Shown here piece after piece: positions 29,799-40,242 of a DNA stretch of 64,000 nucleotides. The notes under the pieces were generated by a model that ran no database searches, had not been told where the DNA came from, and saw only the letters and a program-made list of their open reading frames with translations. Numbering within the stretch: position 1 is the stretch's first letter; each line of letters begins with the position of its first letter. Source of the stretch: Montanilutibacter psychrotolerans (GTDB lineage: Bacteria; Pseudomonadota; Gammaproteobacteria; Xanthomonadales; Xanthomonadaceae). The position numbers and the translations under genes are program-made. Location: contig NZ_RIBS01000004.1 of NCBI RefSeq assembly GCF_003719825.1, forward strand, positions 310,001-374,000, given 5' to 3'.

Positions 29799-30398
29799 TC
29801 AAGGCTGCGTTGCCGCGCGCCACGCGAGGGCGCCCAGGTAGCCCGGCGCGGGCGCCAGTTCCCGCAGTCGCCATTGGTCCGGCGCGCCAAGCTCGGCCGC
29901 GCATTCGACCAGGCGCAGGCGACCGGCGTGCTCCTCGAAACGCAGGCGGTCGAGCCCGAACGCCAGGCCGTGGCCGTGCGCCTTGAGCACCGATTCCTTG
30001 GCGCACCACAGGCGCAGGAAGGCTCGGGCCTGTGCATCGGCGTCGGGCTGGCCGGCCAGCCAGTCGACCTCGCCCGTCGTGAAATAACGCTGCGCGAGTG
30101 CCAGCGCGCGAGGCCGGGCGTGCTCGCGTTCCAGGTCGATCCCCACCTGCAGCCCACTGCCAATCACCACCAGCAGGCCCTCGCCGCTGTGGCTCCAGTT
30201 GCAGTCGTGTTCGAGCAGGGGAGTCAGCAGGCGCGGTCGGCCGCGCTCGTCGCGCTGCAGTGGCAGCGCCTCCGGAGCGATCCCCAGTCGCTGCCCCAGC
30301 CATTGCCGCGCCTGGTCTTCGGCGGCGACACCGGCATGGCGGTGCAGCCAGCTCCAGGACGGCTCGGACGCGACAAAGGGGAGGGCGTGGGTCGACAT
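29799..30398 (-). CDS. 4'-phosphopantetheinyl transferase (Sfp/AcpT type)
   Basis: 199 residues. Motifs VGIDLERE (magnesium site) and [17 protein letters not shown] are those of Sfp-superfamily phosphopantetheinyl transferases, which load carrier proteins with the CoA arm. The ATG at 30398 was chosen; a TTG 12 bp upstream would add four residues, and neither has a good ribosome site. It is divergent (111 bp) from an AMP-ligase-like gene. Together they may serve the aryl-polyene ACP at 61.6 kb, an inference from pathway content. Confidence 0.87.
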   Translation of the reverse strand: MSTHALPFVASEPSWSWLHRHAGVAAEDQARQWLGQRLGIAPEALPLQRDERGRPRLLTPLLEHDCNWSHSGEGLLVVIGSGLQVGIDLEREHARPRALALAQRYFTTGEVDWLAGQPDADAQARAFLRLWCAKESVLKAHGHGLAFGLDRLRFEEHAGRLRLVECAAELGAPDQWRLRELAPAPGYLGALAWRAATQP

Positions 30399-30509
30399 GA
30401 ATGGCGCCAAGGGTCGGCCGCGACGGCGGCAAGACGGGCGGTCAGCGTAAGCTAGTGTGCAGGGGGCGACTACGGTCGCGGGGAACGCACGTTTGAAGAA
30501 TGCAGCGCC

Positions 30510-31880
30510 ATGGCCGGTCTAGCCGTCACAACGTTTGCATCCACCGAGTTGGCGGATGACACCATCAGACTCTGCCGGTTGACACACGGCGGTGGCGACC
30601 GCGCGCTGGTGTTCGACGGTGGACGCGTGGTCGATGTCGACCGGTTCGAGCGCGACGTGCGCGGCGTGGCGGCCTTGCTGCCCGATGCCCGCCACGCGAT
30701 CAATCTGTGCGAGGACCGCTATCGCTTTCTCGTCGCCTTCTGCGCGGCGATGGTGCGCGGCCAGACCACGCTGCTGCCGCCCTCGCGCGCGCCGGCGGTG
30801 ATTGGCGACGTCCTCACCCGCCACGCGGCCAGCTACTGCATCGGCGACGGCGAACTCGCGCCGAATCCGCCGCGCTACCTGCGCCTGCCGGTGGAGCTGC
30901 CGCAACGCGACGGCGCGCCCCTGCAGGTGGACCGCGATGCGCTGGTCGCGATCGGCTTCACGTCCGGCAGCACCGGGCAGCCGCAACCCAACGCCAAGAC
31001 CTGGTCCGCGTTCACCGCCAGCACCCGGCAGAACGTCGCCGCGCTGGCCGATCTGCTCGAGGGCGATCGTGCTGCAGTGGTCGCGACCGTTCCGCCGCAG
31101 CACATGTACGGCATGGAAATGTCGGTGTTGCTGCCGCTGCTGAGCGCGGTCGCGGTGCACGCCGGTCGCCCGTTCTTCCCCGCCGACATCGCCGCCGCAG
31201 TGGCCGAAGCACCCGTGCCGCCGTTGCTGGTCACCACACCGGTGCACCTGCGCGCGCTGGTCGCGTCCGACGTCGTGCTACCGCCGCTGGCGGCAATCGT
31301 CTCGGCCACCGCACCGTTGTCGCACGAGCTCGCACGCGCCGCCGAACACCGCTTCGGCTGCGAGGTGCGCGAGGTGTTCGGGTCCACCGAGACCTGCGTG
31401 ATCGCGCGCCGACGCACCGCGCACGAGATCGCATGGACGCCTCTGCCCGGCGTGCACATCACCGCGCACGAAACCGGCACGGTCATCGCAGCGCCGCACC
31501 TGGCGCAGCCCGTCCTGCTCGCCGACCGTTTCGAGCTGCGGGTGGACGGCCGTTTCGAACTGCTGGGTCGCGACGCCGACCTGCTGGAGATCGCCGGCAA
31601 GCGTGCCTCGCTGGGCGACCTCACACGCCGTCTGCTCGCCGTGCCCGGCGTGGAAGATGGCGTGGTGTTCCAGCTCGACGCGGCCGATGCCGGTGGCGTG
31701 CACCGCATCGCCGCGCTCGCCGTGGCGCCGGGGCTCGATGCGGAAGCCATCCTCGACGCGCTGCGCGCGCATCTGGATCCGGTGTTCCTGCCGCGGCCCT
31801 TGCGCTGCGTTGCCGCATTGCCGCGCAACGAAACCGGCAAACTGCCGCGGCACGCACTGCTGGCGTTGATGCAGGGCTGA
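30510..31880 (+). CDS. AMP-dependent ligase-like enzyme (aryl-polyene/xanthomonadin type)
   Basis: 456 residues, short for an acyl-CoA synthetase. It retains the ATP loop GFTSGSTGQPQPNAKTW, VSATAPLSHELA, VFGSTETCVIARR, the GRDADLLEIAGKRASL hinge and a C-terminal PRNETGKLPRHALL lysine. Ligases of this size and motif style occur in aryl-polyene clusters, where one activates the aromatic starter or an acyl group for the ACP. It starts 111 bp from the divergent phosphopantetheinyl transferase. Its substrate is not shown by the sequence, and the rest of the pathway is 27 kb away. Confidence 0.78.
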   Translation: MAGLAVTTFASTELADDTIRLCRLTHGGGDRALVFDGGRVVDVDRFERDVRGVAALLPDARHAINLCEDRYRFLVAFCAAMVRGQTTLLPPSRAPAVIGDVLTRHAASYCIGDGELAPNPPRYLRLPVELPQRDGAPLQVDRDALVAIGFTSGSTGQPQPNAKTWSAFTASTRQNVAALADLLEGDRAAVVATVPPQHMYGMEMSVLLPLLSAVAVHAGRPFFPADIAAAVAEAPVPPLLVTTPVHLRALVASDVVLPPLAAIVSATAPLSHELARAAEHRFGCEVREVFGSTETCVIARRRTAHEIAWTPLPGVHITAHETGTVIAAPHLAQPVLLADRFELRVDGRFELLGRDADLLEIAGKRASLGDLTRRLLAVPGVEDGVVFQLDAADAGGVHRIAALAVAPGLDAEAILDALRAHLDPVFLPRPLRCVAALPRNETGKLPRHALLALMQG

Positions 31881-32051
31881 TGGTGTCAACGTCCCGAGGC
31901 GCACCACGCGGCGAGCATCCTCACGCGGCGTCCACCTTTCCCAACGCCGACGTGCGCTGACACCCCCGTCACGCAAGCCTCTCCATGATTTCTCCAGCCC
32001 GAATGCAGGGCTGTACCTGCAGGTCCTCTGCAGTGACCATTGGAGACAGTC

Positions 32052-32324
32052 ATGGGCATCATCATCTGGTTAATCGTAGGCGGCATCATCGGCTGGCTGG
32101 CCAGCATGGTCATGAAGACCGATGGGCAGCAAGGCATCATCCTCAATGTTGTGGTTGGCATCATCGGTGCCTTCATCGGCGGCTGGCTCGGCGGCATGCT
32201 GGGCATCGGCGGCGGCGACATCAACGACGGAAACTTCAGCGTCACCGGTCTGCTGATGTCGCTGGTCGGTGCGATCGTCCTGCTGGCGATCGTCAACCTG
32301 TTCCGCCGTGGTCGCGTGCGTTGA
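32052..32324 (+). CDS. GlsB/YeaQ/YmgE-family small membrane protein
   Basis: 90 residues with three hydrophobic helices rich in Gly, starting IIIWLIVGGIIGWLASMVM and containing the GGWLGGMLGIGGG linker typical of the transglycosylase-associated (YmgE/GlsB) family, often induced by stress. GGAGA lies just before the ATG. It is followed by a strong bidirectional hairpin at 32386-32422. Biochemical role unknown. Confidence 0.93.
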   Translation: MGIIIWLIVGGIIGWLASMVMKTDGQQGIILNVVVGIIGAFIGGWLGGMLGIGGGDINDGNFSVTGLLMSLVGAIVLLAIVNLFRRGRVR

Positions 32325-32385
32325 ACACGTCACGCTGAATCACGGTTCCCGGAATCACGTGACGCGGAACCCTGCGACACGTTGA

Positions 32386-32422
32386 AATGCAGAAGGCCCG
32401 GCAATGCCGGGCCTTCTGCGTT
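32386..32422. terminator. Bidirectional terminator between the glsB-type gene and xth
   Basis: The 14-bp arms GCAGAAGGCCCGGC and GCCGGGCCTTCTGC are perfectly paired around a three-base loop (AAT) and extend outward by A-T and G-T pairs. It lies between two convergent genes, 61 bp after one stop and 40 bp after the other, and can serve both strands. Confidence 0.88.
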
Positions 32423-32461
32423 GCATGTGCCGTCTCGCGGCGGCGTCGCGCTCGACGGAAG

Positions 32462-33232
32462 TCAGCCGGCCAGTTCGACCCAGGCGGGCGCGTGGTCGCT
32501 GGGACGATCCCAGGTGCGCGGCTCGCGATCGATGCCGGCGGCGGCCGCGTGCGGGCGCAGTGCGTCCGACACCAGGGTCAGGTCGATGCGCAAGCCGAGG
32601 TTGCGGCGGAAGCCGGCCTGGCGGTAATCCCACCAGCTGAACTGCCCCGCGTCGTCGTGGTGCAGGCGGAACGCGTCATGCAGGCCGAGCGACTGCAGTC
32701 GTGCCAGCGCGGTGCGTTCGGCGGTGGAGGTCAGGATGTGGCCATCGTTCCAGACCTGCGGATCGTGCACGTCCCGATCGTCCGGGGCGATGTTGAAATC
32801 ACCCAGCAGCACCAGCCGCGGGTGAGCTTGCAGCTCGCTGGACAACCAGCCGTGCACCGCATCCAGCCAGCGCAGCTTGTAGTCGTACTTGTCGGTGCCC
32901 ACGTCCTGGCCGTTGACCACGTACAGGTTGACGATGCGCACGTCGCCGACGGTCGCGGCGATCACGCGCTGCTGGACGTCATCGAATCCGGGAATGCCCA
33001 CCTGCACGTCGGCGATCGGCTCGCGCGACAGAATGGCCACGCCGTTGTAGGTCTTCTGCCCGGCGAACACGCTGCGGTAGCCCAGTCCGACCAAGGCCGT
33101 GTCGGGGAACCGGTGGTCCTCCAGCTTGGTCTCCTGCAGCGCGACCACGTCGGGCTGGAACTGACCGAGCCATTGTTCGAGGTGCGGCATGCGCACGTTG
33201 AGCGAGTTGACGTTCCAGCTGGCGATTTTCAT
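32462..33232 (-). CDS. xth: Exodeoxyribonuclease III
   Basis: 256 residues of the Xth/ExoA AP-endonuclease family. Start [14 protein letters not shown], then [11 protein letters not shown] (catalytic Glu), [20 protein letters not shown] (tyrosine), [16 protein letters not shown] (Asp/Asn pair), FSWWDYR and the terminal [10 protein letters not shown] (His). It nicks DNA at abasic sites and degrades one strand of duplex DNA. The ATG at 33232 is the family start. Confidence 0.96.
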   Translation of the reverse strand: MKIASWNVNSLNVRMPHLEQWLGQFQPDVVALQETKLEDHRFPDTALVGLGYRSVFAGQKTYNGVAILSREPIADVQVGIPGFDDVQQRVIAATVGDVRIVNLYVVNGQDVGTDKYDYKLRWLDAVHGWLSSELQAHPRLVLLGDFNIAPDDRDVHDPQVWNDGHILTSTAERTALARLQSLGLHDAFRLHHDDAGQFSWWDYRQAGFRRNLGLRIDLTLVSDALRPHAAAAGIDREPRTWDRPSDHAPAWVELAG

Positions 33233-33315
33233 GGCGCGCAGTCTACGCGGCGCGTCGGCAGCCGGCACGTGCGCGGCGATGGCATCATCGTCGGGATTTC
33301 CGGACGGGAGTTTCG

Positions 33316-34398
<1,083 letters not shown>

Positions 34399-34483
34399 GT
34401 TTCCCGCGCGGGCATCGAAGCGGGCGGCATCGTGGCGTACTGCCGCGGGCCGCCCGATCTGCAGGACGGGAGCCGCGCGCCGG

Positions 34484-35920
34484 CTACTTCGCCAGCCAGC
34501 GCACCAGCCGGTCGATCTTGCCGCGGTAGGGCGGCTTGATCAGGTCGGTCGCTGTCCAGCGGCGCTGGTGGAATACCGGCAGCAGCTTGCTGAAGGTGTC
34601 GAAGCCGAAGCGGCCGTGAATGGCGCCGATGCCGCTCGGGCCGATGCCGCCGAACGGCAGGCCGTGCGCTCCGAAGTGCAGCAGCGTGTCGTTGACGGTG
34701 ACACCGCCGGCGAGCGTGCCGGCCAGGATGCGTTCGATGTCGCCGCGGTTGCTACTGAACGGGTACAGCGCCAGCGGGCGGTCGAGCGTGTTGATGCGGG
34801 CGATCGCCTCGTCGAGATGGTCGTACGACAGCACCGGCAGGATCGGTCCGAAGATCTCTTCCTGCATCACCTTGCTGTCCGCGCCCGGGTCAACCACCAG
34901 CGCCGGTGCAAACAGGCGTTCGTTGGCGCGTCGCGCGCGCGCGGCGTCGTCCTCGCCCGCGGTCAGCGGTTCGATCACCTGCACGCCGCGCATGCGGGCA
35001 TCGTCCAGGTAGCCCGACAGGCGCGCGTACTGCGCGTCGTTGATGATGCGGGTGTAGTCGCGTGGCGAGCTGAAGTCGCCGTAGCGCGCGCGCAGCTGGG
35101 CCTGCAGTGCTTCCAGCAGTTGGTCACGGCGGGCCGCGTCGACCAGCACGTAGTCCACGCCGATGCACGTCTGGCCGGCGTTGAACCACTTGCCCGAGGC
35201 GATGCGGGCGGCCGCCAGCTCGATCGGGAAATCCGCGCAGACGATCGCGGGCGCCTTGCCGCCCAGCTCGAGCGTGACCGGCGTGAGGTTGGGCGCGGCG
35301 GCGGCCATGACCTTGCGTCCGACGGCGGTGGAGCCGGTGAACAGCAGGTGGTCGAAGCGCAGTGCCGAGAACGCCGCACCCACTTCCGGTCCACCCAGTG
35401 CGACCGCGACGCGGTCGGAGGGAAACACCGATGACAACAGCTCGCGCAACCATGCGCTGGTGCGCGGGGTGTGTTCGGACGGCTTCAGGTAGACGTGGTT
35501 GCCGGCGGCGATGGCCGACACCAGCGGAACCAGCGCGAGATTCACCGGGTAATTCCAGGGCGCCAGGATGCCGACGACGCCGACCGGCTCCGGACGCACC
35601 TCGGCGCGCGCCGGCCAGAACCGCCAGCCAACCGCCGCGCGGCGCGGTCGGGTCCAGCGGCGCAGGTTGCCCAGCGCCTGGTCGATCTCGGCCAGGGTGA
35701 CCATCGCTTCCGACACCAGGTTCTCGTGCTCGGACCGATGCCCGAAGTCGCCGCGGATGGCCACGTCCATTGCCGGGATCGCCGCCCGGAATGCCTCGCG
35801 CAGGCGGACCAGGTCGGCCCGTCGCTGGGCGAGGTCGGGCTTGCGCGCCTGCCAGGCCGCGCGCAGACGCAGACGGGTGGACTCGAGTTGCTCGGTCGGG
35901 GTATCGGCGGTGATGTCCAT
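34484..35920 (-). CDS. calB: Coniferyl-aldehyde dehydrogenase-type aldehyde dehydrogenase
   Basis: 478 residues. The aldehyde dehydrogenase motifs are VGILAPWNYPVNLAL, LELGGKAPAIV (catalytic Glu) and NAGQTCIGVDYV (catalytic Cys), with QEEIFGPILPVL. The absence of a long N-terminal region and the WRFWPARAEVRPEPVGVVG entry are as in coniferyl-aldehyde dehydrogenases (CalB type), which oxidise aromatic or aliphatic aldehydes with NAD. The substrate is inferred from the subfamily. The gene stands alone, convergent with ltaE. Confidence 0.85.
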   Translation of the reverse strand: MDITADTPTEQLESTRLRLRAAWQARKPDLAQRRADLVRLREAFRAAIPAMDVAIRGDFGHRSEHENLVSEAMVTLAEIDQALGNLRRWTRPRRAAVGWRFWPARAEVRPEPVGVVGILAPWNYPVNLALVPLVSAIAAGNHVYLKPSEHTPRTSAWLRELLSSVFPSDRVAVALGGPEVGAAFSALRFDHLLFTGSTAVGRKVMAAAAPNLTPVTLELGGKAPAIVCADFPIELAAARIASGKWFNAGQTCIGVDYVLVDAARRDQLLEALQAQLRARYGDFSSPRDYTRIINDAQYARLSGYLDDARMRGVQVIEPLTAGEDDAARARRANERLFAPALVVDPGADSKVMQEEIFGPILPVLSYDHLDEAIARINTLDRPLALYPFSSNRGDIERILAGTLAGGVTVNDTLLHFGAHGLPFGGIGPSGIGAIHGRFGFDTFSKLLPVFHQRRWTATDLIKPPYRGKIDRLVRWLAK

Positions 35921-36062
35921 ACGGCGGAGTCTAGTCCTTGGGGCCGGGGAAATAGTGATGCGGCGCGGCAGCCCGGAAAAGCCGTCGCATCCGGCAGCCG
36001 GCTGCGCGTGGCGCCACGACGTGCAACCTGGCCCCGTCCCCCGGGCGACTACAATGGCGCCC

Positions 36063-36608
36063 ATGGCCATCCGACCCTTCCTCGAACACTTTCCCGCGCT
36101 CGGCGAGCGTGTCTACGTCGATCCGGCCGCCACCGTGATCGGCCGGGTCACGCTCGGCGACGACGCCTCGGTCTGGCCGGGCTGCGTGGTCCGCGGCGAC
36201 GTCAACGAGATCCAGATCGGCGCGCGCACCAACATCCAGGACGGCACCATCGTCCACGTTACCCACGAAGGTCCGTTCACGCGGCCCGGTGGCTTGCCGA
36301 CCGTGATCGCCAACGACGTCACCATTGGCCACGGCGCGATCATTCATGCCTGCCGACTGGAGGAGTTCTGCCTGGTCGGCATGGGCGCCAAGGTGCTCGA
36401 TGGCGCCATCGTGCAGCGTCACGGTTTCGTCGGCGCGGGCGCGGTGATCGCGCCGGGGAAAATCGTTGGCGCCGGCGAGTTGTGGCTCGGCAATCCGGCG
36501 CGCTTCGTGCGTAAACTCTCCGAACGCGAGATCGAACAGCTGCAGTACAGCGCGCAGCACTATGTCCGGCTCAAGGATCGCTATCTGGGGATGGCAAACA
36601 CCGGCTAA
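36063..36608 (+). CDS. Gamma-carbonic-anhydrase family protein (YrdA-like)
   Basis: 181 residues forming a left-handed beta helix. Hexapeptide repeats are visible from IGRVTLGDDASVWPGCVVRG onward. NIQDGTIVHVTHEG, TIGHGAIIHAC and GMGAKVLDG carry the histidines that bind the metal in the gamma-class (CamH/YrdA) proteins. Activity in this subfamily is variable. A short non-coding stretch of about 190 bp separates it from the RDD operon. Confidence 0.92.
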   Translation: MAIRPFLEHFPALGERVYVDPAATVIGRVTLGDDASVWPGCVVRGDVNEIQIGARTNIQDGTIVHVTHEGPFTRPGGLPTVIANDVTIGHGAIIHACRLEEFCLVGMGAKVLDGAIVQRHGFVGAGAVIAPGKIVGAGELWLGNPARFVRKLSEREIEQLQYSAQHYVRLKDRYLGMANTG

Positions 36609-36800
36609 CGCGTGCCGGGCACGACGGCGCCAGCGGCGCCAGTTTCTGGGAGTGGACGAAGCGATGCAGCAACAACCCGGCGGCAGCCCTGCGCACTGTG
36701 CCCCGTACGCGTGTCAGATGCCGCACGAAGTGAATCGATCCGTTCTTATGCCCTTGCACGCGGCGCTGGCCGTCACCGACACCACCGCCGTGGCCGCCTG

Positions 36801-37481
36801 ATGCTCGATACCCACCGGGAAGTCGTGACGCCCGAAGGCGTGGCGCTGCACCTGCCCGCCGCGGGGCCAGTGCCGCGCGCGCTCGCCTGGGTGCTCGACT
36901 TCGTGATCCGCATGGCCGTGGTGACCCTCGGCGCGATCGTGCTCGCTGCGATGGGCCGTGCGGGTTCGGGCATCCATGCGGTGCTGATCTTCCTGGTCTA
37001 TTGGTTCTACCCGGTGCTGTTCGAGGCGCTGGGCAACGGCCGTACGCCCGGCAAGCGCGTGCTCGGCTTGCGCGTGGTCGCAGCGAATGGCGCCCCGGTG
37101 GGCTGGATGGCGGCGTTCGTGCGCAACCTGCTGCGCACCGTCGACATGCTCCCGTTCGGTTATGCCGTAGGGCTGGTGACCAGCCTGGCCGACCCCTGGG
37201 GCCGGCGACTGGGCGACATGGTTGCCGGCACGCTGGTGGTGCATGTCGAACGCGCGCACCCGCCCCTGCCGGGCACGACAACCGGCAGCCAGGCATCACC
37301 GGTGCCGTTGCTGCCCCACGAACAGGCGGCGCTGGTGGCCTTCGCCGAACGCGGTCCGCGCCTGACCGCGGCGCGCCAGGTCGAGCTGGCCGAACTCGCC
37401 GCGCCGCTGGTGGACAGCACCGGCACGCTCGCCGTGCACCGGTTGTACGCAATTGCCAACTGGCTGTTGGGGCGGCGATGA
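36801..37481 (+). CDS. RDD-family membrane protein
   Basis: 226 residues. The RDD domain (about 20-150) has membrane helices with the conserved acidic and arginine residues, for example PRALAWVLDFVIRM, then FEALGNGRTPGKRVLGLRV and TSLADPWGRRLGDMVAGTLVV. A soluble C-terminus of about 75 residues follows. RDD proteins are proposed transporters or membrane adaptors of unknown substrate. It is the first of six genes linked by ATGA overlaps, including a MoxR ATPase and a DUF58 protein, a neighbourhood often seen for RDD and SpoIIM-type proteins. Confidence 0.88.
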   Translation: MLDTHREVVTPEGVALHLPAAGPVPRALAWVLDFVIRMAVVTLGAIVLAAMGRAGSGIHAVLIFLVYWFYPVLFEALGNGRTPGKRVLGLRVVAANGAPVGWMAAFVRNLLRTVDMLPFGYAVGLVTSLADPWGRRLGDMVAGTLVVHVERAHPPLPGTTTGSQASPVPLLPHEQAALVAFAERGPRLTAARQVELAELAAPLVDSTGTLAVHRLYAIANWLLGRR

Positions 37482-38497
37482 AGCAGGAACATTTCGTCGA
37501 ACGCCACCAGGACGAGTGGCTGGCGCTCGAACGCTGGCTGGACGTGCGCTCGAACGCCCGCGACGCCCGCGCGAAGCGACGCGAGTGGCACGGCTTCGCC
37601 GACCACGAGTTCCCGTCGCGCTACCGGCGCCTGTGCCAGCAGCTCGCGCTTGCGCGCCGGCGTGGTTACAGCCCGGTGCTGGCCTCGCGCCTGCAGACCA
37701 TCATGCAGCGTGGCCACAGCCTGCTCTACCGCACGCCGACGGCACGCTGGACGCGCGCGGGCGAGTTCCTGCTGGCCGACTTCCCTCGCCTCGTGCGGGC
37801 CGAACGTGCCTGCATGTTCGCCGCCGCGTTGCTGTTCTGGGTGCCGCTGCTGGCCACCTTCGCCGCGATCGTCTGGAAGCCCGAGCTGGCCAGCGCGCTG
37901 TTCGAGCCGCGTGAGCTGGCGGAGTTCGAGTCGATGTACGACCCTGCCGACCCGTCGCGGGCGCTCGGGCGCGACGACGGCACCGACCTTGCGATGTTCG
38001 GCCATTACATCTGGAACAACGTCAGTATCGGCTTCCGCACCTTCGCCACCGGCCTGCTGGCGGCGATCGGCACGGTGTTCGTGCTGCTGTTCAACGGGCT
38101 GGTGATCGGCGGCGTCGCCGGCCACCTGCAGGCGGTCGGGCACGGCGATCCGTTCTGGCGCTTCGTCGCCGGCCATTCGGCGCCGGAGCTGACCGCAATC
38201 GTGATCGCCGGTGGCGCAGGCCTCCGGCTGGGTCTCAATCTCGTCGCGCCGGGCCAGCGCCGGCGCATCGACGCGCTGGTCGAAGGCGGCATGCGTGGCG
38301 CACGGCTGTGCCTGGGAGTGCTGGCGATGCTGGTGTTCGCCGCCTTCGTCGAAGCGTTCTGGTCGTCGATCGGCTGGATGCCCGCGTGGATCAAGTACAC
38401 CGTCGGCGCCGGTCTGTGGACGCTGACCGGGCTGTGGCTTGGCCTGGGCGGTCGCAACCTCGCTGTCGATGCTGCCGGCGACGGGGTGGCGCGATGA
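37478..38497 (+). CDS. SpoIIM-like (stage II sporulation M family) membrane protein
   Basis: 339 residues. A soluble N-terminus of about 95 residues (HFVERHQDEWLALERWLD) precedes about six membrane helices, with the SpoIIM-type core YIWNNVSIGFRTFATGLL and AGHSAPELTAIVIAGGAGL. Outside sporulating bacteria this family is found next to RDD, MoxR and DUF58 genes; the molecular role is unknown. It overlaps the RDD gene by 4 nt. Confidence 0.86.
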   Translation: MKQEHFVERHQDEWLALERWLDVRSNARDARAKRREWHGFADHEFPSRYRRLCQQLALARRRGYSPVLASRLQTIMQRGHSLLYRTPTARWTRAGEFLLADFPRLVRAERACMFAAALLFWVPLLATFAAIVWKPELASALFEPRELAEFESMYDPADPSRALGRDDGTDLAMFGHYIWNNVSIGFRTFATGLLAAIGTVFVLLFNGLVIGGVAGHLQAVGHGDPFWRFVAGHSAPELTAIVIAGGAGLRLGLNLVAPGQRRRIDALVEGGMRGARLCLGVLAMLVFAAFVEAFWSSIGWMPAWIKYTVGAGLWTLTGLWLGLGGRNLAVDAAGDGVAR

Positions 38498-40242
38498 AGA
38501 TCGAGGCACTGACCGTGGCGTTGCGGCCACGCACGGCGTGGGAGGCGGTCGAACTGGGCACGGCCCTGGTGCGCACTCACGCGGGCGCGGTGTGGAAGCC
38601 GTGGCTGCTGCTGAGTGTGCCGGTGCTGTTGCTGCTGAACCTGCTCACGTGGTCGATCGGCGCGGTGTGGCTGGCGGGGCTGCTGATGTGGTGGCTCAAG
38701 CCGGTGTTCGACCAGTCCGTGCTGTTCGTGCTGTCGCGCGCGGTGTTCGGCGATGTGCCCGGCACGGGTGCGGCCGTCGCCGCGCCATGGCGCTGGGGGC
38801 GGCACTGGTGGTTGCCGTACCTGACCTGGCGGCGGTTGAGTCCGGCGCGGTCGCTCTACTTGCCGGTGGATCTGCTCGAAGGCGCGCGCGGCGATGTCGC
38901 CAGGCAACGGCGCAGTGCGATCGGCGCACCGGTGTACGGCGTCGCCGCGTTGCTGACGGCGGTGTGCCTGGAGTTCATCGCTGCCTTGGCGATCGGCATC
39001 GTGCTGTCGGTCTGGATGTTCGTTCCCGAACAATGGCTGCCCGAATCGGCACGCTGGGCTGGTGCGCTGCTGGAGAGCGCGCCGGACTGGCTGATGATCA
39101 CCTTCAACCTGGTGGCGTGGGCCGCGACCTGTGTGATCGAGCCGTTCTACGTCGGTGCCGGCCTCGGCCTGTACCTCAATCGGCGCACGGAGATCGAGGC
39201 CTGGGACATCGAGATCGTGCTGCGCCGCCTGCGCACCCGGCTGACCGCGGCCGCGCCGCTGGCGCTGGTGCTGGTGCTGGCCGTGCTGGCTGCCGGGCTG
39301 CTGCCGATGGCGCCGGCGCGCGCGCAGGACGCCGCCATCGCGCCGTCCACCGCGCCGTCCTCCGGCGCGCGCGCGCTGCCGGTGGTCGCCCCGTCGCCTG
39401 GCACCCCGACCAACGCGCCGGCACTGCCGCCCGAGCGCGATGAATCGTCAGAAGACGATGACGCTGGTCGCGTCGCCGAAGCGGCCGCAGCCGGAGAAGA
39501 AGCCGACGCCGCCGCAGCAGCAGGCAAAAAGAAGCCACGTCGCAAGGCCGAGGTCGTGCGCCCGCCGACGCTGCCGCCGGTGTTCGGCCCACAGTTCGTC
39601 GACGACGCGGGCCTGCGCAAGGCGGTCAAGCAGGCCTATGCCGATCCCAGCGTGACGCCCAAGCGCAAGGTCATGAGGTGGCAGCCGCGCGAGAAGGACA
39701 CGCCGTCGGACAAGAAGATCAGGAACCCGGCCATGGAGAAATTCCTGGCCGCCCTGGCGGGCGCGGCTGCGGCGATCGGCGAGTACGGACTCTGGGTGCT
39801 GCTGGGCCTGCTGGTGCTGGCGTTGCTGGTGACCGCCCCGCGCTGGCTGCCGTGGCTGCGCACCGGCGTGTCGATGCCGCGCCGTCAGCACGGCCACGTC
39901 CACGAGCAGGATGCGCCACCGCCGGCGCCGTTGCCCGAGGATCCGGTCAGCGCGATCCGGCGCCTGTGGCTGGCCGGTCGCGCCCGTGACGCGCTGGCAC
40001 TGATGTACCGCGCCAGCGTCGCGGCGATGAGCGTTCGCGCCGACGTGATGCTGGTGCCCGGCGCCACCGAGGCCCAATGCCTGCGAGCGTCGCGGCGCAT
40101 GCCCGAGGCCGCCGACCGGGAGGCATTCGCCGATGCGGTTCGCCTGTGGCAATACGCCGCGTACGCCGGCCGGTTGCCGACGCAGGACGAGTTCGACGGC
40201 GTGCTGGGCGCATGCCGCCAGCGTTTCGGGTGGCCGGCATGA
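38494..40242 (+). CDS. DUF4129-type membrane protein with low-complexity linker
   Basis: 582 residues. About five N-terminal helices (to residue 275, ending LAVLAAGLLPMAPARA) are followed by a 120-residue linker rich in Pro, Ala, Glu and Asp, a single helix (EYGLWVLLGLLVLALLV) and a C-terminal DUF4129-like domain (PVSAIRRLWLAGRARDALALMYR onward). The last domain is known from transglutaminase-like membrane proteins. Function unknown. It overlaps both neighbours by 4 nt, so it is translated with them. Confidence 0.82.
   Translation: MKIEALTVALRPRTAWEAVELGTALVRTHAGAVWKPWLLLSVPVLLLLNLLTWSIGAVWLAGLLMWWLKPVFDQSVLFVLSRAVFGDVPGTGAAVAAPWRWGRHWWLPYLTWRRLSPARSLYLPVDLLEGARGDVARQRRSAIGAPVYGVAALLTAVCLEFIAALAIGIVLSVWMFVPEQWLPESARWAGALLESAPDWLMITFNLVAWAATCVIEPFYVGAGLGLYLNRRTEIEAWDIEIVLRRLRTRLTAAAPLALVLVLAVLAAGLLPMAPARAQDAAIAPSTAPSSGARALPVVAPSPGTPTNAPALPPERDESSEDDDAGRVAEAAAAGEEADAAAAAGKKKPRRKAEVVRPPTLPPVFGPQFVDDAGLRKAVKQAYADPSVTPKRKVMRWQPREKDTPSDKKIRNPAMEKFLAALAGAAAAIGEYGLWVLLGLLVLALLVTAPRWLPWLRTGVSMPRRQHGHVHEQDAPPPAPLPEDPVSAIRRLWLAGRARDALALMYRASVAAMSVRADVMLVPGATEAQCLRASRRMPEAADREAFADAVRLWQYAAYAGRLPTQDEFDGVLGACRQRFGWPA

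Noticed and set aside
36664-36801. Short plus-strand frame (45 residues, MQQQPGGSPAHC...) before the RDD gene
   Set aside because: No ribosome site, no hydrophobic or conserved pattern, ends at the RDD start; more likely leader sequence.
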